Assembly: GCF_030413595.1 (NCBI RefSeq)
Contig: NZ_CP129238.1
Coordinates: 1,798,001 to 1,862,000, forward strand
DNA: 64,000 bases
Reading direction: 5' to 3'
Source of the DNA: Planococcus liqunii
Lineage (GTDB): Bacteria; Bacillota; Bacilli; Bacillales_A; Planococcaceae
Shown here piece by piece: positions 1 through 8,596 of the stretch (position 1 is the stretch's first letter; every line of letters starts with the position of its first letter). The translations under genes and the position numbers were made by a program. The notes below the pieces were generated by a model, which was not told the DNA's origin, searched no databases, and saw only the letters and a program-made list of their open reading frames with translations.

Positions 1-21
1 TTGCATTTCCGGAATTATCGA

Positions 22-60
22 TAAGGAAGAGACTTTCTGCGAAGTCCCTTCCTTATTTTA
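22..60 (+). terminator. Intrinsic terminator hairpin
   Basis: A 14-bp stem (22-35 with 42-55, one mismatch) closes a 6-nt loop and is followed by ATTTTAA. It probably ends a gene lying to the left of the window. Confidence 0.75.
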
Positions 61-137
61 ATGGAACCTTAAAAGCGTCCATTCTAAATGCAGAAATGCA
101 TGTTATAAGTTTATGGGTTATATTCTTAAAATGTGAT

Positions 138-200
138 TAAAAAAGGCCTTCTTGTCGTTTTAAGTGCAAGCACTTAATTCGACAAGAAGGCCTTTTATTT
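138..200. terminator. Long bidirectional terminator
   Basis: A perfect 17-bp stem (about 141-157 with 180-196) has a smaller AAGTGC/GCACTT hairpin in its loop. It is flanked by A-runs on the left and T-runs on the right, so it can end transcription on both strands. It lies just past the stop of the minus-strand ABC permease and should terminate that four-gene operon. Confidence 0.85.
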
Positions 201-247
201 AAAATAGTTGTCAGGGTTACTGCAAGCGGCTAATATTACTCAGCGGA

Positions 248-940
248 TCAAAAATCTTTTTTTACTGCCCGGCCTACTACCAAATTGGCAATGATGAATC
301 CGAGAACCCCCAGGAATACAGGGACTGCGGTAATTGAAAAAAGATTGGTGTCGTTCATATCCACTGAAGATGACAGGAGGGCGACTATAGCAATTGCCGA
401 AATAATTGTGGCTGGGACTGAGTACTTCCTCATCCCAAAGAATAACGGAATCAATGAAAGTCCTGCACATGCAATGGCCAGAACCACCAAGTGGACGATA
501 TAATTGAGAGACAAGGTACCCCCCAGTTTGACCGCAGTAAATGCATACACGCTATTAAAAGCTGAAAAGCTGTAGTAGACGATCAATACTGAAGCGATGA
601 CGAAAAAAAAAGTAAGGACACTAACAATAATCAATTTGGCCATTAGCAATTTCTTTCGGCTGATTGGATATAAGAATAGAAATGAAATGGTCTTATTTTT
701 AAATTCCTCAATAATTAGTTGAGATAGAAGGACCGAAGCATAGATGACAAAGGCTGCAATTGCAAACAGTTCAATTAGTATACGAATGTCATCTGGGCTG
801 GCTAAAAATTCAGAGGCTGCTTCCGGTTCAATGCCCAATAACATCAACATTCCAATAATCGCTACATTTATAAGCACAAAACTCAAAGCCACATTTTTCA
901 AATTCATTCTTTTTAATTCTAGTTTAATTAAATTCAGCAT
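248..940 (-). CDS. ABC-2 type transporter permease (BcrB-like)
   Basis: Membrane permease of about 230 residues with six hydrophobic segments, typical of the ABC-2 permeases that pair with a BcrA-type ATPase. The ORF can open at 949, but the AGGAGGGG ribosome site abuts that codon and sits 9 nt before the ATG at 940, so 940 is preferred. It overlaps the end of the ATPase gene and is the last gene of an RR-HK-ATPase-permease operon. By family knowledge such modules export or detoxify cell-envelope peptide antibiotics; the substrate cannot be read from sequence. Confidence 0.85.
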   Translation of the reverse strand: MLNLIKLELKRMNLKNVALSFVLINVAIIGMLMLLGIEPEAASEFLASPDDIRILIELFAIAAFVIYASVLLSQLIIEEFKNKTISFLFLYPISRKKLLMAKLIIVSVLTFFFVIASVLIVYYSFSAFNSVYAFTAVKLGGTLSLNYIVHLVVLAIACAGLSLIPLFFGMRKYSVPATIISAIAIVALLSSSVDMNDTNLFSITAVPVFLGVLGFIIANLVVGRAVKKDF

Positions 941-1856
941 TTGGACCATCCCCTCCTATGAGTTGCAGGAAATAATCTTCAAGAGGCTGCTTTTTATGAA
1001 CAATAGACTCGATTGTCACTTGATTTTGAATCATTGATTGAATGATATCATTCTGTGAAAAATCATCATAAATATTAATAATGTTTTTATCTTCTCTGAC
1101 TCGGAAGTTCCGCACGTTCAATTTATTCTCCAACACGAAAGCTGCTTTAGGGTAATCTTTTACAACCAACTCTATATGATTGGTATGGGCATTGCGTATT
1201 TCCTCCATAGGGGCTTCTTTAATTAGTTTTCCTTTGCGGATGACACCGATTGTATCTGCAATCTGTTCAATTTCTGAAAGATTGTGGCTCGAAATAAGCA
1301 GCGTAATGCCATATTGCCGGCTGAGTTTCATAAACAAATCACGCAGTTCATGCATCCCTACAGGATCCAGTCCGTTGACCGGTTCATCCAAAATGAGGAT
1401 TTCTGGTTTTGTGATGACTGCACGCGCAAGACCAAGCCGCTGCTTCATCCCAAGGGAAAAGTCTTTAACAGGCTTATTTTCTACATTCACCAAATTAACA
1501 AGTGCCAGCGTCTCTGTAATTGCTTGTTTATCGTAATAGCCCATGTATTCACAATGAAGTTCCAAGTTTTTTCTTGCTGTGAGTTTTTCGAAAAAGACCG
1601 GATATTCGATAATGCTTCCCATTCTTTTTAACACTTCATAAGAAGTATCGTGTACTTTTTCCCCGAATACTTCTATTTCCCCGCCTGATGGCTGCACTAA
1701 ATTAGTAATCATTTTCATAATAGTTGTTTTTCCGGCGCCATTGGGACCTAAAAACCCATAAATTTCTCCGTACTTGATGTTCATGTCCACTCCAGAAACG
1801 ACTGCTTCGCCATTATAAGTCTTGGTCAGCTGATGCGTTCTAAGAATATAAGTCAT
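924..1856 (-). CDS. ABC transporter ATP-binding protein (BcrA-like)
   Basis: ABC ATPase of about 310 residues. Visible motifs are Walker A GPNGAGKTT (about residues 37-45), the signature FSLGMKQRLG, Walker B ILILDEPVNGLDP and the SSHNL switch histidine. The C-terminal third resembles the extension of drug-exporter ATPases. The ORF opens at 1889, but an AGAGGAG ribosome site precedes the ATG at 1856, which fits the family start. It powers the permease encoded immediately downstream. The gap to the kinase gene is about 90 bp, so co-transcription is likely. Confidence 0.9.
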   Translation of the reverse strand: MTYILRTHQLTKTYNGEAVVSGVDMNIKYGEIYGFLGPNGAGKTTIMKMITNLVQPSGGEIEVFGEKVHDTSYEVLKRMGSIIEYPVFFEKLTARKNLELHCEYMGYYDKQAITETLALVNLVNVENKPVKDFSLGMKQRLGLARAVITKPEILILDEPVNGLDPVGMHELRDLFMKLSRQYGITLLISSHNLSEIEQIADTIGVIRKGKLIKEAPMEEIRNAHTNHIELVVKDYPKAAFVLENKLNVRNFRVREDKNIINIYDDFSQNDIIQSMIQNQVTIESIVHKKQPLEDYFLQLIGGDGPNAEFN

Positions 1857-1947
1857 ACTGAATTCTCCTCTCTTACTTCTTAGAACCACTTTACCAAAAG
1901 GTTCTGTCGCTTCACTTACTAAATCCTTACGAATTCCTTACGTTTTG

Positions 1948-2874
1948 TCAGCTTTTAAATTTAACCGTAAATAAAGTCTTTTTAAAAGGAACACTAGTGA
2001 AGTTGATGCTTCCGTTCATTCGTTCCACCAGTCTTTTAGCGATGGTCAATCCCAGTCCGCTGCCTTCAGTCGAAGAACTTCGTGCATCTTCTAAAGTGTA
2101 GAGGCGTTCAAAAATTTGGTGGGCATTTTTTTCGCTGATTCCTTTGCCGCGGTCCCAAACTTCAATGATTACTTGATTTTCGTCTTGCTGCAGTGCAAGA
2201 CCCAATACTTTTCCTTCTTTGCCGTACCGGATCGCATTGGACAATAAATTTTCCAGAATACGTTTCAGGGCTTGTCTATCAGCATGGATAAAAATATCTT
2301 TTTCTGGTATTTCAATAGCGACTTCAAAACCTTTAGAGTTTAAAATATCGTAATAGCCAAGAATGGTTTCCCGGCATACTTCGTTCACATTGATTTTTTG
2401 CATTTCAATCGGCCAATCATTCGATTCCAGTCTGGCTAAATCAAAGAATTTACTGATAAGATTTCCAACTTCGATGACTTTTCCATTTACCTTCGCCAGC
2501 AGTTCTTCCCGTTCTTCGGATGTATAGTGCCTATCGTGCTGAATCGTTTCGATATAACCCAATACCACGGTCAAGGGTGTTTTCAAATCATGGGAAACAT
2601 TGGATAGCATCCGGTTCATTGACATCCGTAGCCGCGAACCGTCAGCAATATATTCCTGATGATAATCCAATAATGTGTTGATGCTGACCAGTAATTCCCT
2701 TAAGGGCTTTTCTTCGGTCATCACAAGAAGCCTTTCGGTCGATTGGTTCTCTATAATTTTGTCTAGCTTGTCTGTTATATACGGAAGGTCTGCTGTAACC
2801 ATTTTTTTGATTTTGTAATAGCGATAACTGACAAATATCAACAGCAGCAAGAGCGCTGCGCATAGTATGATCAT
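1948..2874 (-). CDS. Sensor histidine kinase
   Basis: 308 residues: one N-terminal membrane segment (about 2-20), no extracellular sensor domain, then HisKA with SHDLKTP (phospho-acceptor His about 95), N box ENLLSNAIRYG, G1 DRGKGIS and G2 GSGLGLTIAKRL. The short membrane-only input end suggests it senses through a partner, as kinases linked to detoxification ABC transporters do (family knowledge). Its ATG overlaps the regulator's TGA (ATGA), showing translational coupling. Confidence 0.93.
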   Translation of the reverse strand: MIILCAALLLLLIFVSYRYYKIKKMVTADLPYITDKLDKIIENQSTERLLVMTEEKPLRELLVSINTLLDYHQEYIADGSRLRMSMNRMLSNVSHDLKTPLTVVLGYIETIQHDRHYTSEEREELLAKVNGKVIEVGNLISKFFDLARLESNDWPIEMQKINVNEVCRETILGYYDILNSKGFEVAIEIPEKDIFIHADRQALKRILENLLSNAIRYGKEGKVLGLALQQDENQVIIEVWDRGKGISEKNAHQIFERLYTLEDARSSSTEGSGLGLTIAKRLVERMNGSINFTSVPFKKTLFTVKFKS

Positions 2875-3572
2875 TTTCCAACCTCAATTTTGTAGCCGAT
2901 GCCCCAAATGGTTTTTATGTATGTTGGTGAAGATGGATCTTCTTCAATTTTTCCTCTTAGGCGTCGGATGTGAACATTAATAATATTGTCATCTCCGTAA
3001 TAAGCTTCTTTCCAGACATTCTCAAACAGCTGGCCTTTTGTAAAAACGCGGTTTGGGTTTGTCGCAAGCAGGCTTAGAATCTGGAATTCCTTGGCTGTCA
3101 GATTCAACTCCTGTCCTTCTTTGATGACAGAAAAGTTTGCTGAGTTGATTTTTAAATCACCTATTTCAATAATTTGTTCTTCCTGATTGAGAGCCGTTTG
3201 ACTATATTGTTTTGACCGGCGCAAGGCCGCTCTCACACGGGCTGTCATTTCGATTAATGAAAAAGGTTTGGCAATATAGTCATCCGCTCCAAATCCCAGC
3301 CCCAGTGCTTTGTCCAAATCACTTCCTTTTGCAGACATGATTAAAATGGGCAGCATGCTTTCGTTTCGAATCGTTTGCAAAACATCCAGTCCGTTTGAAG
3401 TCGGCAACATCAAATCCAAAATGACTAAATCGTAATTTCCCTTTGAGAATAGGGATATTGCTTCATCTCTGTCAAACGCCGATGTAATCGTGTAACCCTC
3501 TCTTTTCATGTGAGTTGAAACCATCTCATGAATGTGGTGATCATCTTCCACTAGCAATATCGCTTCGTTCAC
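2871..3572 (-). CDS. OmpR-family response regulator
   Basis: About 233 residues. Receiver domain with the acidic pair VEDD, phospho-Asp53 in VILDLMLP and Lys in SAKG, followed by a C-terminal winged helix ending RRLRGKIEED...TIWGIGYK. The ORF can start at GTG 3581, but AAGGAG lies 8 nt before GTG 3572, which gives the usual family N-terminus. First gene of the minus-strand operon, so it probably controls transcription of its own operon or the ABC genes. Confidence 0.93.
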   Translation of the reverse strand: MNEAILLVEDDHHIHEMVSTHMKREGYTITSAFDRDEAISLFSKGNYDLVILDLMLPTSNGLDVLQTIRNESMLPILIMSAKGSDLDKALGLGFGADDYIAKPFSLIEMTARVRAALRRSKQYSQTALNQEEQIIEIGDLKINSANFSVIKEGQELNLTAKEFQILSLLATNPNRVFTKGQLFENVWKEAYYGDDNIINVHIRRLRGKIEEDPSSPTYIKTIWGIGYKIEVGK

Positions 3573-4000
3573 CTTTATCACTCCTTTTTTTGTTCATATA
3601 GAAGAATCAAATGATTCTTAGAATGAATAATGCATGTAGCCAAGCAGCTAAATAATTCACAGCAACTTTTCCTGCCGAATAGAATTTTTTTGTATCCTGT
3701 TCTTGAAATTTGTACCTATTCTTCTACTAGATAAGATGGGGCAGGAAAATTAGTGAGAGATTCTTTTTTTATCTGGCAATACTTCTTGTATTTTTACCGC
3801 AACTTAATAGCTTTTAATTTCCGTTATTTGTAAGGCCAAGTTTGCCAAAGAATTAATGAGTGATTTGAGGAATAATGAAGACACTTTTACTTTTATACAA
3901 TAGCACATTAGAAAGGTATAAGACTTTCGTTTTTCGACCTTTAATTCGAATAGGTGTCCTTTTAGGGACGGTTACTTTAACCTAAGTTCTTTAAAAAGCA
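3573..4000. other. Gene-free stretch upstream of the two-component operon
   Basis: About 430 bp of AT-rich DNA. It should hold the promoter of the minus-strand operon, but I could not identify an unambiguous -35/-10 pair. No ORF with a ribosome binding site was seen. Confidence 0.4.
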
Positions 4001-4029
4001 AAAAGTCATCAGAATGAACTGATGGCTTT
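4001..4029 (-). terminator. Terminator for the small sigma-like gene
   Basis: The stem AAAGTCATCAG/CTGATGGCTTT (one G-T pair) is followed on the minus strand by TTTTTGCTTTTT. It lies just beyond the minus-strand gene ending at 4097. Confidence 0.8.
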
Positions 4030-4096
4030 AGATAGGAATATTTCCGATTTTTTTGGCCTAAGAAGAAAATAAGCGTAGAAAAGTTGCGTGGAGCTT

Positions 4097-4363
4097 TTAA
4101 CCTTGGCAATTTTCTTTGTGCACTTGTACAGTGAGCTCAAACAGTGTGAAAGAAGGATTTTTATTAGATGCTTCAAATAAATCAGATGGATGCTCTATAA
4201 TTCTTTTAAAAACTTTGGTTAGTAAAACTTCGCTGTGGTTTTTGTTGCCTGTTAACTTATATGCAATATTAAATAGGAAGTATTCATACTTATCGTAAAA
4301 AGCCTCGAATGATGCTTTATCTTTAGTCATATGAATAGTCCTTAATTCTTGATTAGTGGTCAT
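4097..4363 (-). CDS. Short protein resembling sigma-70 region 2 only
   Basis: 88 residues. FEAFYDKYEYFLFNIAYKL followed by an acidic/hydrophobic stretch and KVFKRI resembles the start of region 2 of ECF sigma factors, but the protein ends before any region 4 could follow. The ORF opens at GTG 4369; CGGAG sits 7 nt before ATG 4363, which is preferred. It has its own terminator and no partner gene. It could be a truncated sigma factor or a small regulator; the function is unknown. Confidence 0.55.
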   Translation of the reverse strand: MTTNQELRTIHMTKDKASFEAFYDKYEYFLFNIAYKLTGNKNHSEVLLTKVFKRIIEHPSDLFEASNKNPSFTLFELTVQVHKENCQG

Positions 4364-4834
4364 TCTCACACTCCGTTGCAGTACTAATTAACTATCTATA
4401 CCTCAACTTTTTAATCCATAAACATGTAATTAATTTACATTTGATAAGGGTAAAAAGCTTTAAAAAATCGACGCGCAATAACGAACCATTTTACCTGGAA
4501 TAGGGCATTATAAACAAGTGAAGTTTCAGATGAAAAGAAAGAAGAGATCGCTAGGAAGAATATTAAAGATAACAAGAATGCGAATTAATAATTTTATAGA
4601 AAAAGAAAACTCAATTTTAGTTAACATATGAGGATATTCTCGAGTTCGGATTTATTTTATTTTTATGTAGGAATTTTCTTTTATAAAAGAGAACTTAAGG
4701 ATAGAACAGAAAGGAAGAGAAAAGAGAGAGGAAAAAGAATATATCCTTTTAAAGAAGAGCAATTGCCCAATGCATAGGACAGTCCTGAACAGCTGACTAC
4801 TCATTTATCAAGAGAAGTAGGGAGGGATATCAAT
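4364..4834. other. AT-rich intergenic region
   Basis: About 470 bp between divergent genes. It is rich in A-runs, with no credible ORF and no clear repeat. It presumably carries both promoters. Confidence 0.35.
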
Positions 4835-5251
4835 TTGAAACTGGTACAAAAAGAATATAGAGGAAGTGAAATAGACGTCTATTTCACGCCGGCTCTTTGC
4901 ATCCATGCTGTGGAATGTGTCAAAGGACTTCCGATGGTTTTTGATACAACACGGCGGCCCTGGATGGATCCGGAGCAAGAGAGTTTGGAAGCGATAGCTC
5001 AAGTCATTGAACGTTGTCCAAGTGGAGCACTCCAGTATGGCCGAAAGGATGGGGAGCCAAATGAACAACCGGATGAACCGGCTACTATTGTCCCTACCGT
5101 ATCCCAGCAATTAGTTATGCGCGGAAATCTTCAGATAAGCCATGTGGATGAAGACATACAAACATATCGCGCCATACTTTGTGGATACGGACAATCAAAT
5201 AATGTCCCCTTCTGCGACAAAAGCTCGATCTGCAAGGGGGAGAAAAGTTGA
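4835..5251 (+). CDS. YjdI-family 4Fe-4S mono-cluster protein with degenerate CDGSH tail
   Basis: 138 residues from TTG 4835, preceded by AGGGAGGG. The N-terminal half has the divergent mono-cluster ferredoxin pattern: LCIHAVEC..LPMVFD, PW, then CPSGAL. The C-terminal half resembles a CDGSH iron-sulfur motif, LCGYGQSNNVPFCDKSS. Of the four usual ligands (Cys, Cys, Cys, His) only two cysteines remain; Tyr and Ser replace the others. It overlaps the next gene by one base. The pairing with a YjdJ-type acetyltransferase matches the known yjdI-yjdJ neighbourhood. Electron carrier or regulator; exact role unknown. Confidence 0.8.
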   Translation: MKLVQKEYRGSEIDVYFTPALCIHAVECVKGLPMVFDTTRRPWMDPEQESLEAIAQVIERCPSGALQYGRKDGEPNEQPDEPATIVPTVSQQLVMRGNLQISHVDEDIQTYRAILCGYGQSNNVPFCDKSSICKGEKS

Positions 5252-5526
5252 TGGAAATCAAATCAGGAGAAAACAAATTTTATATTGGTGATGATATTAA
5301 GAATACGGATGCTGAAGTTCATTATGTCCCGGCTGGCGCTACTCGAATTATTGTTGATCACACACATGTGGGGGAGCAGCTTCGAGGCCAGGGAGTAGGG
5401 GAACAATTAGTGGAGTCCGTGATTGGTTATGCAAGGGAAAACAACTTGATGATTGTGCCTCTTTGTCCTTTTGCGAAGCATCAATTTGAAATACATCCGG
5501 AATATGCAGATGTTTTAGCCAAGTAA
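5251..5526 (+). CDS. YjdJ-family small GNAT-like N-acetyltransferase
   Basis: 91 residues. The acetyl-CoA loop RGQGVGEQLV is followed by the family's C-terminal hallmark PLCPFAKHQFEIHPEY. The ATG at 5251 overlaps the upstream TGA (TGATG) with AAGGGGGAG ahead of it, so it is preferred over the in-frame TTG at 5248. Translationally coupled to the YjdI-type ferredoxin gene. The substrate is unknown. A relic of a second gene of this family lies at 20704-20778. Confidence 0.85.
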   Translation: MEIKSGENKFYIGDDIKNTDAEVHYVPAGATRIIVDHTHVGEQLRGQGVGEQLVESVIGYARENNLMIVPLCPFAKHQFEIHPEYADVLAK

Positions 5527-5578
5527 GCACGAACTCCGTTTTTCAAATCGCTTCTTTTAAAGCAATAGATAAGACGAG

Positions 5579-5653
5579 TTTTGAACTAAATACAGGTCTT
5601 AGCTAGAGGCTAAACGGATAGCGATTCGTTTAGCCATTTGATTTAGTTTAAAA
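5579..5653. repeat. Nested inverted repeat
   Basis: An outer imperfect repeat (TTTTGAACTAAAT with ATTTAGTTTAAAA, 5579-5591 and 5641-5653) encloses a perfect 9-bp hairpin (GGCTAAACG 5608-5616 with CGTTTAGCC 5627-5635). There is no U-tract, so it is not an obvious terminator. It could be an operator or an RNA structure in the 5' region of the LtrA gene. Confidence 0.5.
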
Positions 5654-5715
5654 CCAGTGCGACAAGTAATTAATTACTAAAGCGGATTGAAAAAGAGTAA
5701 TTGGAGTGATAGTAA

Positions 5716-6807
5716 ATGATTCATAAACGCGTGTTATGGTTGGAGCTATTTTTTGATTTGATTTTTGTTGCGGCTATAGCAAAAGCTACGCATGTATTGC
5801 TGCATTTGGAAAATGGAATAATTCCAGGGGAATACTTATTCAAATTTGTTTTAATTTTCATCCCAATCTGGTGGTCATGGGTAGGCCAGACACTTTATAC
5901 GAACCGCTTTGGGGAAGACCGGCTGTCCCATCGCCTGTTTATGATTCTTCAGATGTTTTTTATGGTCGTATTGACAGCTAGCCTGTCCCCTGATTTTGAC
6001 AATTACTATATCCCATTTCTCATCGGATATATTGGTGTACGCATGGTAACCGCTCTTCAATATATCTATACACTCCGTTCCTTGAAAGGGCCTAGCCGCG
6101 CCGTGGCTAAACACCTGGGGTTCGGCTTTCTCATCGGAATTTTCATTTCGCTTTTATCCGTCTTTTTCGATTCATGGCTAAGGTATTTCATCTTGTATTT
6201 GGGAATTATTATCGATCTCTTTATTCCAATCTTGAACAGAAAGCATTTGGAAAAAGTGCCGGTCAATACGCCGCATCTTTTGGAGCGATTCGGGTTATTG
6301 ACAATCATTTTGTTCGGAGAATCAATCGTCAGCCTTGTTGCCATATTCGAAACAGAAGCATTTTTATGGAGTGAAGCGGTCCTTATTTTCCTTGCATTTT
6401 TAGTAATCATCGCCATGTGGTGGCAATATTTCGACAACCTTGAAAAGAAAATCGATAAAGAGGCTGTCACTTCTGGACAAGTCATCATTTATGGGCATTT
6501 ATTCATTCTAATGTCTTTAAGCTTGTTTGCTGCAGTCATTCAGATGAGCTATCTATACGAAGTAGAACCGGTTTTTTTATTGGTTTTGACGTTTAGTACT
6601 GCTTTTGTATATTTCTCAGCAACGACAGCTGTGTTCCATAAGTACCGTAGACCTGAACATCGTTTACAAGTCTGGCATCTGCTTTTGTTTCTCGCTATTT
6701 TAATTTCTTTCCTGATTTTCAATTTGCTCGTCTCAGTTTCTGTATTAGTCCTTTTAACGGAACTGCTGATCTTTTTCATTGTTTATACAGTCTTTACAAC
6801 CAAATAA
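5716..6807 (+). CDS. Low temperature requirement A (LtrA) family membrane protein
   Basis: 363 residues with about ten hydrophobic segments. The N-terminal LELFFDLIFVAAIAKATH is the LtrA-family signature, and IILFGESIVSLVAIFE is the second conserved block. The ATG at 5716 is preceded by GGAGTGAT. The family was named for a Listeria gene needed for growth at low temperature; its biochemical role is not established. It is monocistronic here, with a hairpin terminator about 200 bp downstream. Confidence 0.85.
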   Translation: MIHKRVLWLELFFDLIFVAAIAKATHVLLHLENGIIPGEYLFKFVLIFIPIWWSWVGQTLYTNRFGEDRLSHRLFMILQMFFMVVLTASLSPDFDNYYIPFLIGYIGVRMVTALQYIYTLRSLKGPSRAVAKHLGFGFLIGIFISLLSVFFDSWLRYFILYLGIIIDLFIPILNRKHLEKVPVNTPHLLERFGLLTIILFGESIVSLVAIFETEAFLWSEAVLIFLAFLVIIAMWWQYFDNLEKKIDKEAVTSGQVIIYGHLFILMSLSLFAAVIQMSYLYEVEPVFLLVLTFSTAFVYFSATTAVFHKYRRPEHRLQVWHLLLFLAILISFLIFNLLVSVSVLVLLTELLIFFIVYTVFTTK

Positions 6808-7238
6808 GGGCATTTGGATTATTGCCCACATCCCATAGATTTTAGTGGAAGACAAATTTCAAACTTTTACAGAATAGCAAAGGAAAATAGAAAGAATCGT
6901 GATGGCATCTGCACTCAAGAAAAAAGTTCTTCTATTTCAATGTTATTTGTCAGAGAAAGTTACATGTGCGTAAAAATTAGAAGATGGTTGTATTCAAAGG
7001 GAAGGGAGAGGTTGACCAAAGCACCTCTCCTTTCTTTTGTCTTTAAAAGAGCACTTATACGAACGGCTTTATTACAAAACTTAGCTAATTCTTTTTCTTA
7101 ATATGTACGTATTCTAAAAATCTGATGTCTCCGGACAGGAACTATTGAAATGAAAATAGAATATAAAGCTGTTTCACCAGGCATCCCGAATTTACTGGGC
7201 GATTGAGCAGAAGCAGATTTTGGAGGAGGAAGCTTAAT
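6808..7238. other. Intergenic region between LtrA and GNAT genes
   Basis: Holds the terminator at 7000-7040. An open frame at 6814-7101 has no ribosome site and runs through that terminator, so I do not call it. A short frame at 7150-7206 (MKIEYKAVSPGIP..) lacks a ribosome site and may be a relic. Confidence 0.4.
7000..7040 (+). terminator. Intrinsic terminator
   Basis: The stem GAAGGGAGAGGT/ACCTCTCCTTTC has a 10-nt loop and is followed by TTTTGTCTTT. It probably ends the LtrA transcript. Confidence 0.75.
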
Positions 7239-7667
7239 ATGAGGCTTAGAAGGGCTAGGGAAGAGGATTTTAAGACATTAGAAGGGCTATTTAAAAGCAT
7301 GGGAAAGGTGGAACACCGTGGATTTCAAAATCGCTTTGAGGAAATGGTACACAACCCAAGTTACTTTTTAATCGTGGCATTTCACGGAGCGGAAGCGATC
7401 GGGTATGCATTAGTACAGGACTACGGCCGACATCTGCGGCTTGGCAAAAAGACGTGTCGACTGCATGATTTATATGTATTGTCAAACTACAGGCAGCTAG
7501 GAATAGCCCACCAGTTGATGGAAGCGACGTTTGAATGGTGCCAATCGGTTGATGCGAAGTGGCTCCAGTGGAATACCAGCAAGGAAGCCATTGGTTTCTA
7601 TGAGAAGATCGGGTGCAAGTGCCTGAGTTATGATGGAGAAACACCGGAGTTTGAAGTTGAATTCTAG
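7239..7667 (+). CDS. GNAT family N-acetyltransferase
   Basis: 142 residues. The start is ATG 7239, which has GGAGGAGG ahead of it; the longer frame from 7203 lacks one. Acetyl-CoA binding loop YRQLGIAHQLM after HDLYVLSN, with C-terminal FYEKIGCK as in many GNATs. The Ala in place of the usual second loop glycine is a mild departure. The acceptor substrate is unknown. Not obviously in an operon. Confidence 0.85.
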   Translation: MRLRRAREEDFKTLEGLFKSMGKVEHRGFQNRFEEMVHNPSYFLIVAFHGAEAIGYALVQDYGRHLRLGKKTCRLHDLYVLSNYRQLGIAHQLMEATFEWCQSVDAKWLQWNTSKEAIGFYEKIGCKCLSYDGETPEFEVEF

Positions 7668-7963
7668 CAAATAAAAAATAGTAGCAATTGCTTTAAACAA
7701 AAATAAGTTCGTTAGCTGGTTTTATAAGTGGTCTATTGGTTTATGTATCAAGAAATATTAGAAGCAATTATTCTAATCGCAAAATAAATAGGGAAAAGCA
7801 TTGCGAATCAGTAAAAATTTTCGCCTTTTTGTTTGCTGAAGTGTATTTTATAGATACTTTACAGCTATTGTATATCCATGCTCCAATTTCGGAGAATACT
7901 TTTATGCGCTCAATAGTAACAAAAGGTTAACGAAAAGAAGTAATAGGAAAGGGAGAGATTGCG

Positions 7964-8389
7964 ATTCGATTAACTAGTGTTCTTCGTAAAAAAGGGATCA
8001 TTGTTCATGAGTTTGAAAATGCCGGGCGAGAGTTCAGAGAAAGATGGGTTCATGCATTTTCGGATGCTCAATTTGAACAGCATCAATATTTAACTGAGTT
8101 TCTATGGTATATGTTTTCTGCTGAAAAAATGAATTGTTTGATTAGGAAAGAAGCAGCTCATTCATTTGACAAGGTAAACAAGCGTTATTGTTATATCTTT
8201 TTTCAAGAGTCCGACGATGTTTTACAAGTGGAATATGCGTCTGCCATGAGTGCTAACGATTTGTTGAATGTAACAGGCGAATATTGCGATGTCTATGTTG
8301 TGGACAAAGGCTTTAATTGGACATATGTGATTCCTCATGAAGAAGATTGGGGTCCATACTTTTACCGAAAAAAGTCCAAGGGTAATTGA
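7964..8389 (+). CDS. DUF4275 family protein with apparent ATT start
   Basis: About 141 residues. C-terminal blocks YCYIFFQESDDVLQVE, DVYVVDKGFNWTY and PHEEDWGPYF match what I recall of DUF4275 proteins. The first ATG in frame (8111) lies inside the conserved part. Conserved-looking sequence (LRKKGIIVHEFE...RWVHAF) continues upstream to ATT 7964, which has GGGAG 8 nt before it. No ATG, GTG or TTG is available in frame after the stop at 7928. The start is therefore a rare ATT or a mutated ATG. Function unknown. Confidence 0.6.
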   Translation: MRLTSVLRKKGIIVHEFENAGREFRERWVHAFSDAQFEQHQYLTEFLWYMFSAEKMNCLIRKEAAHSFDKVNKRYCYIFFQESDDVLQVEYASAMSANDLLNVTGEYCDVYVVDKGFNWTYVIPHEEDWGPYFYRKKSKGN

Positions 8390-8472
8390 AAAGATTGTCT
8401 AAAAAGTAGACTCACAGGAAATACAGTTTACATATGAGGGATTATGAGAAGTTGTATAAATATAAAATAGAG

Positions 8473-8500
8473 AAAGAGGCCGATCAAAGGGCCTCTTTTC
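8473..8500. terminator. Intrinsic terminator
   Basis: The stem AAAGAGGCC/GGCCTCTTT has an 8-nt loop followed by TTCTCC. It sits between the plus-strand DUF4275 gene and the minus-strand hydrolase and can serve both. Confidence 0.75.
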
Positions 8501-8596
8501 TCCATTTTGCCCTTAAATATGCACGTTTATGAACGGTATTAGAAAGCGAATTTAACACATAACCAGCGCTTTAAAGAATGGCAGCCATGGCCCTTA

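Noticed and set aside
6814..7101. 95-codon plus-strand frame after ltrA
   Set aside because: No ribosome site, low-complexity composition, and it runs through a terminator hairpin.
7736..7930. 64-codon frame before the DUF4275 gene
   Set aside because: No ribosome site, AT-rich composition and no similarity.
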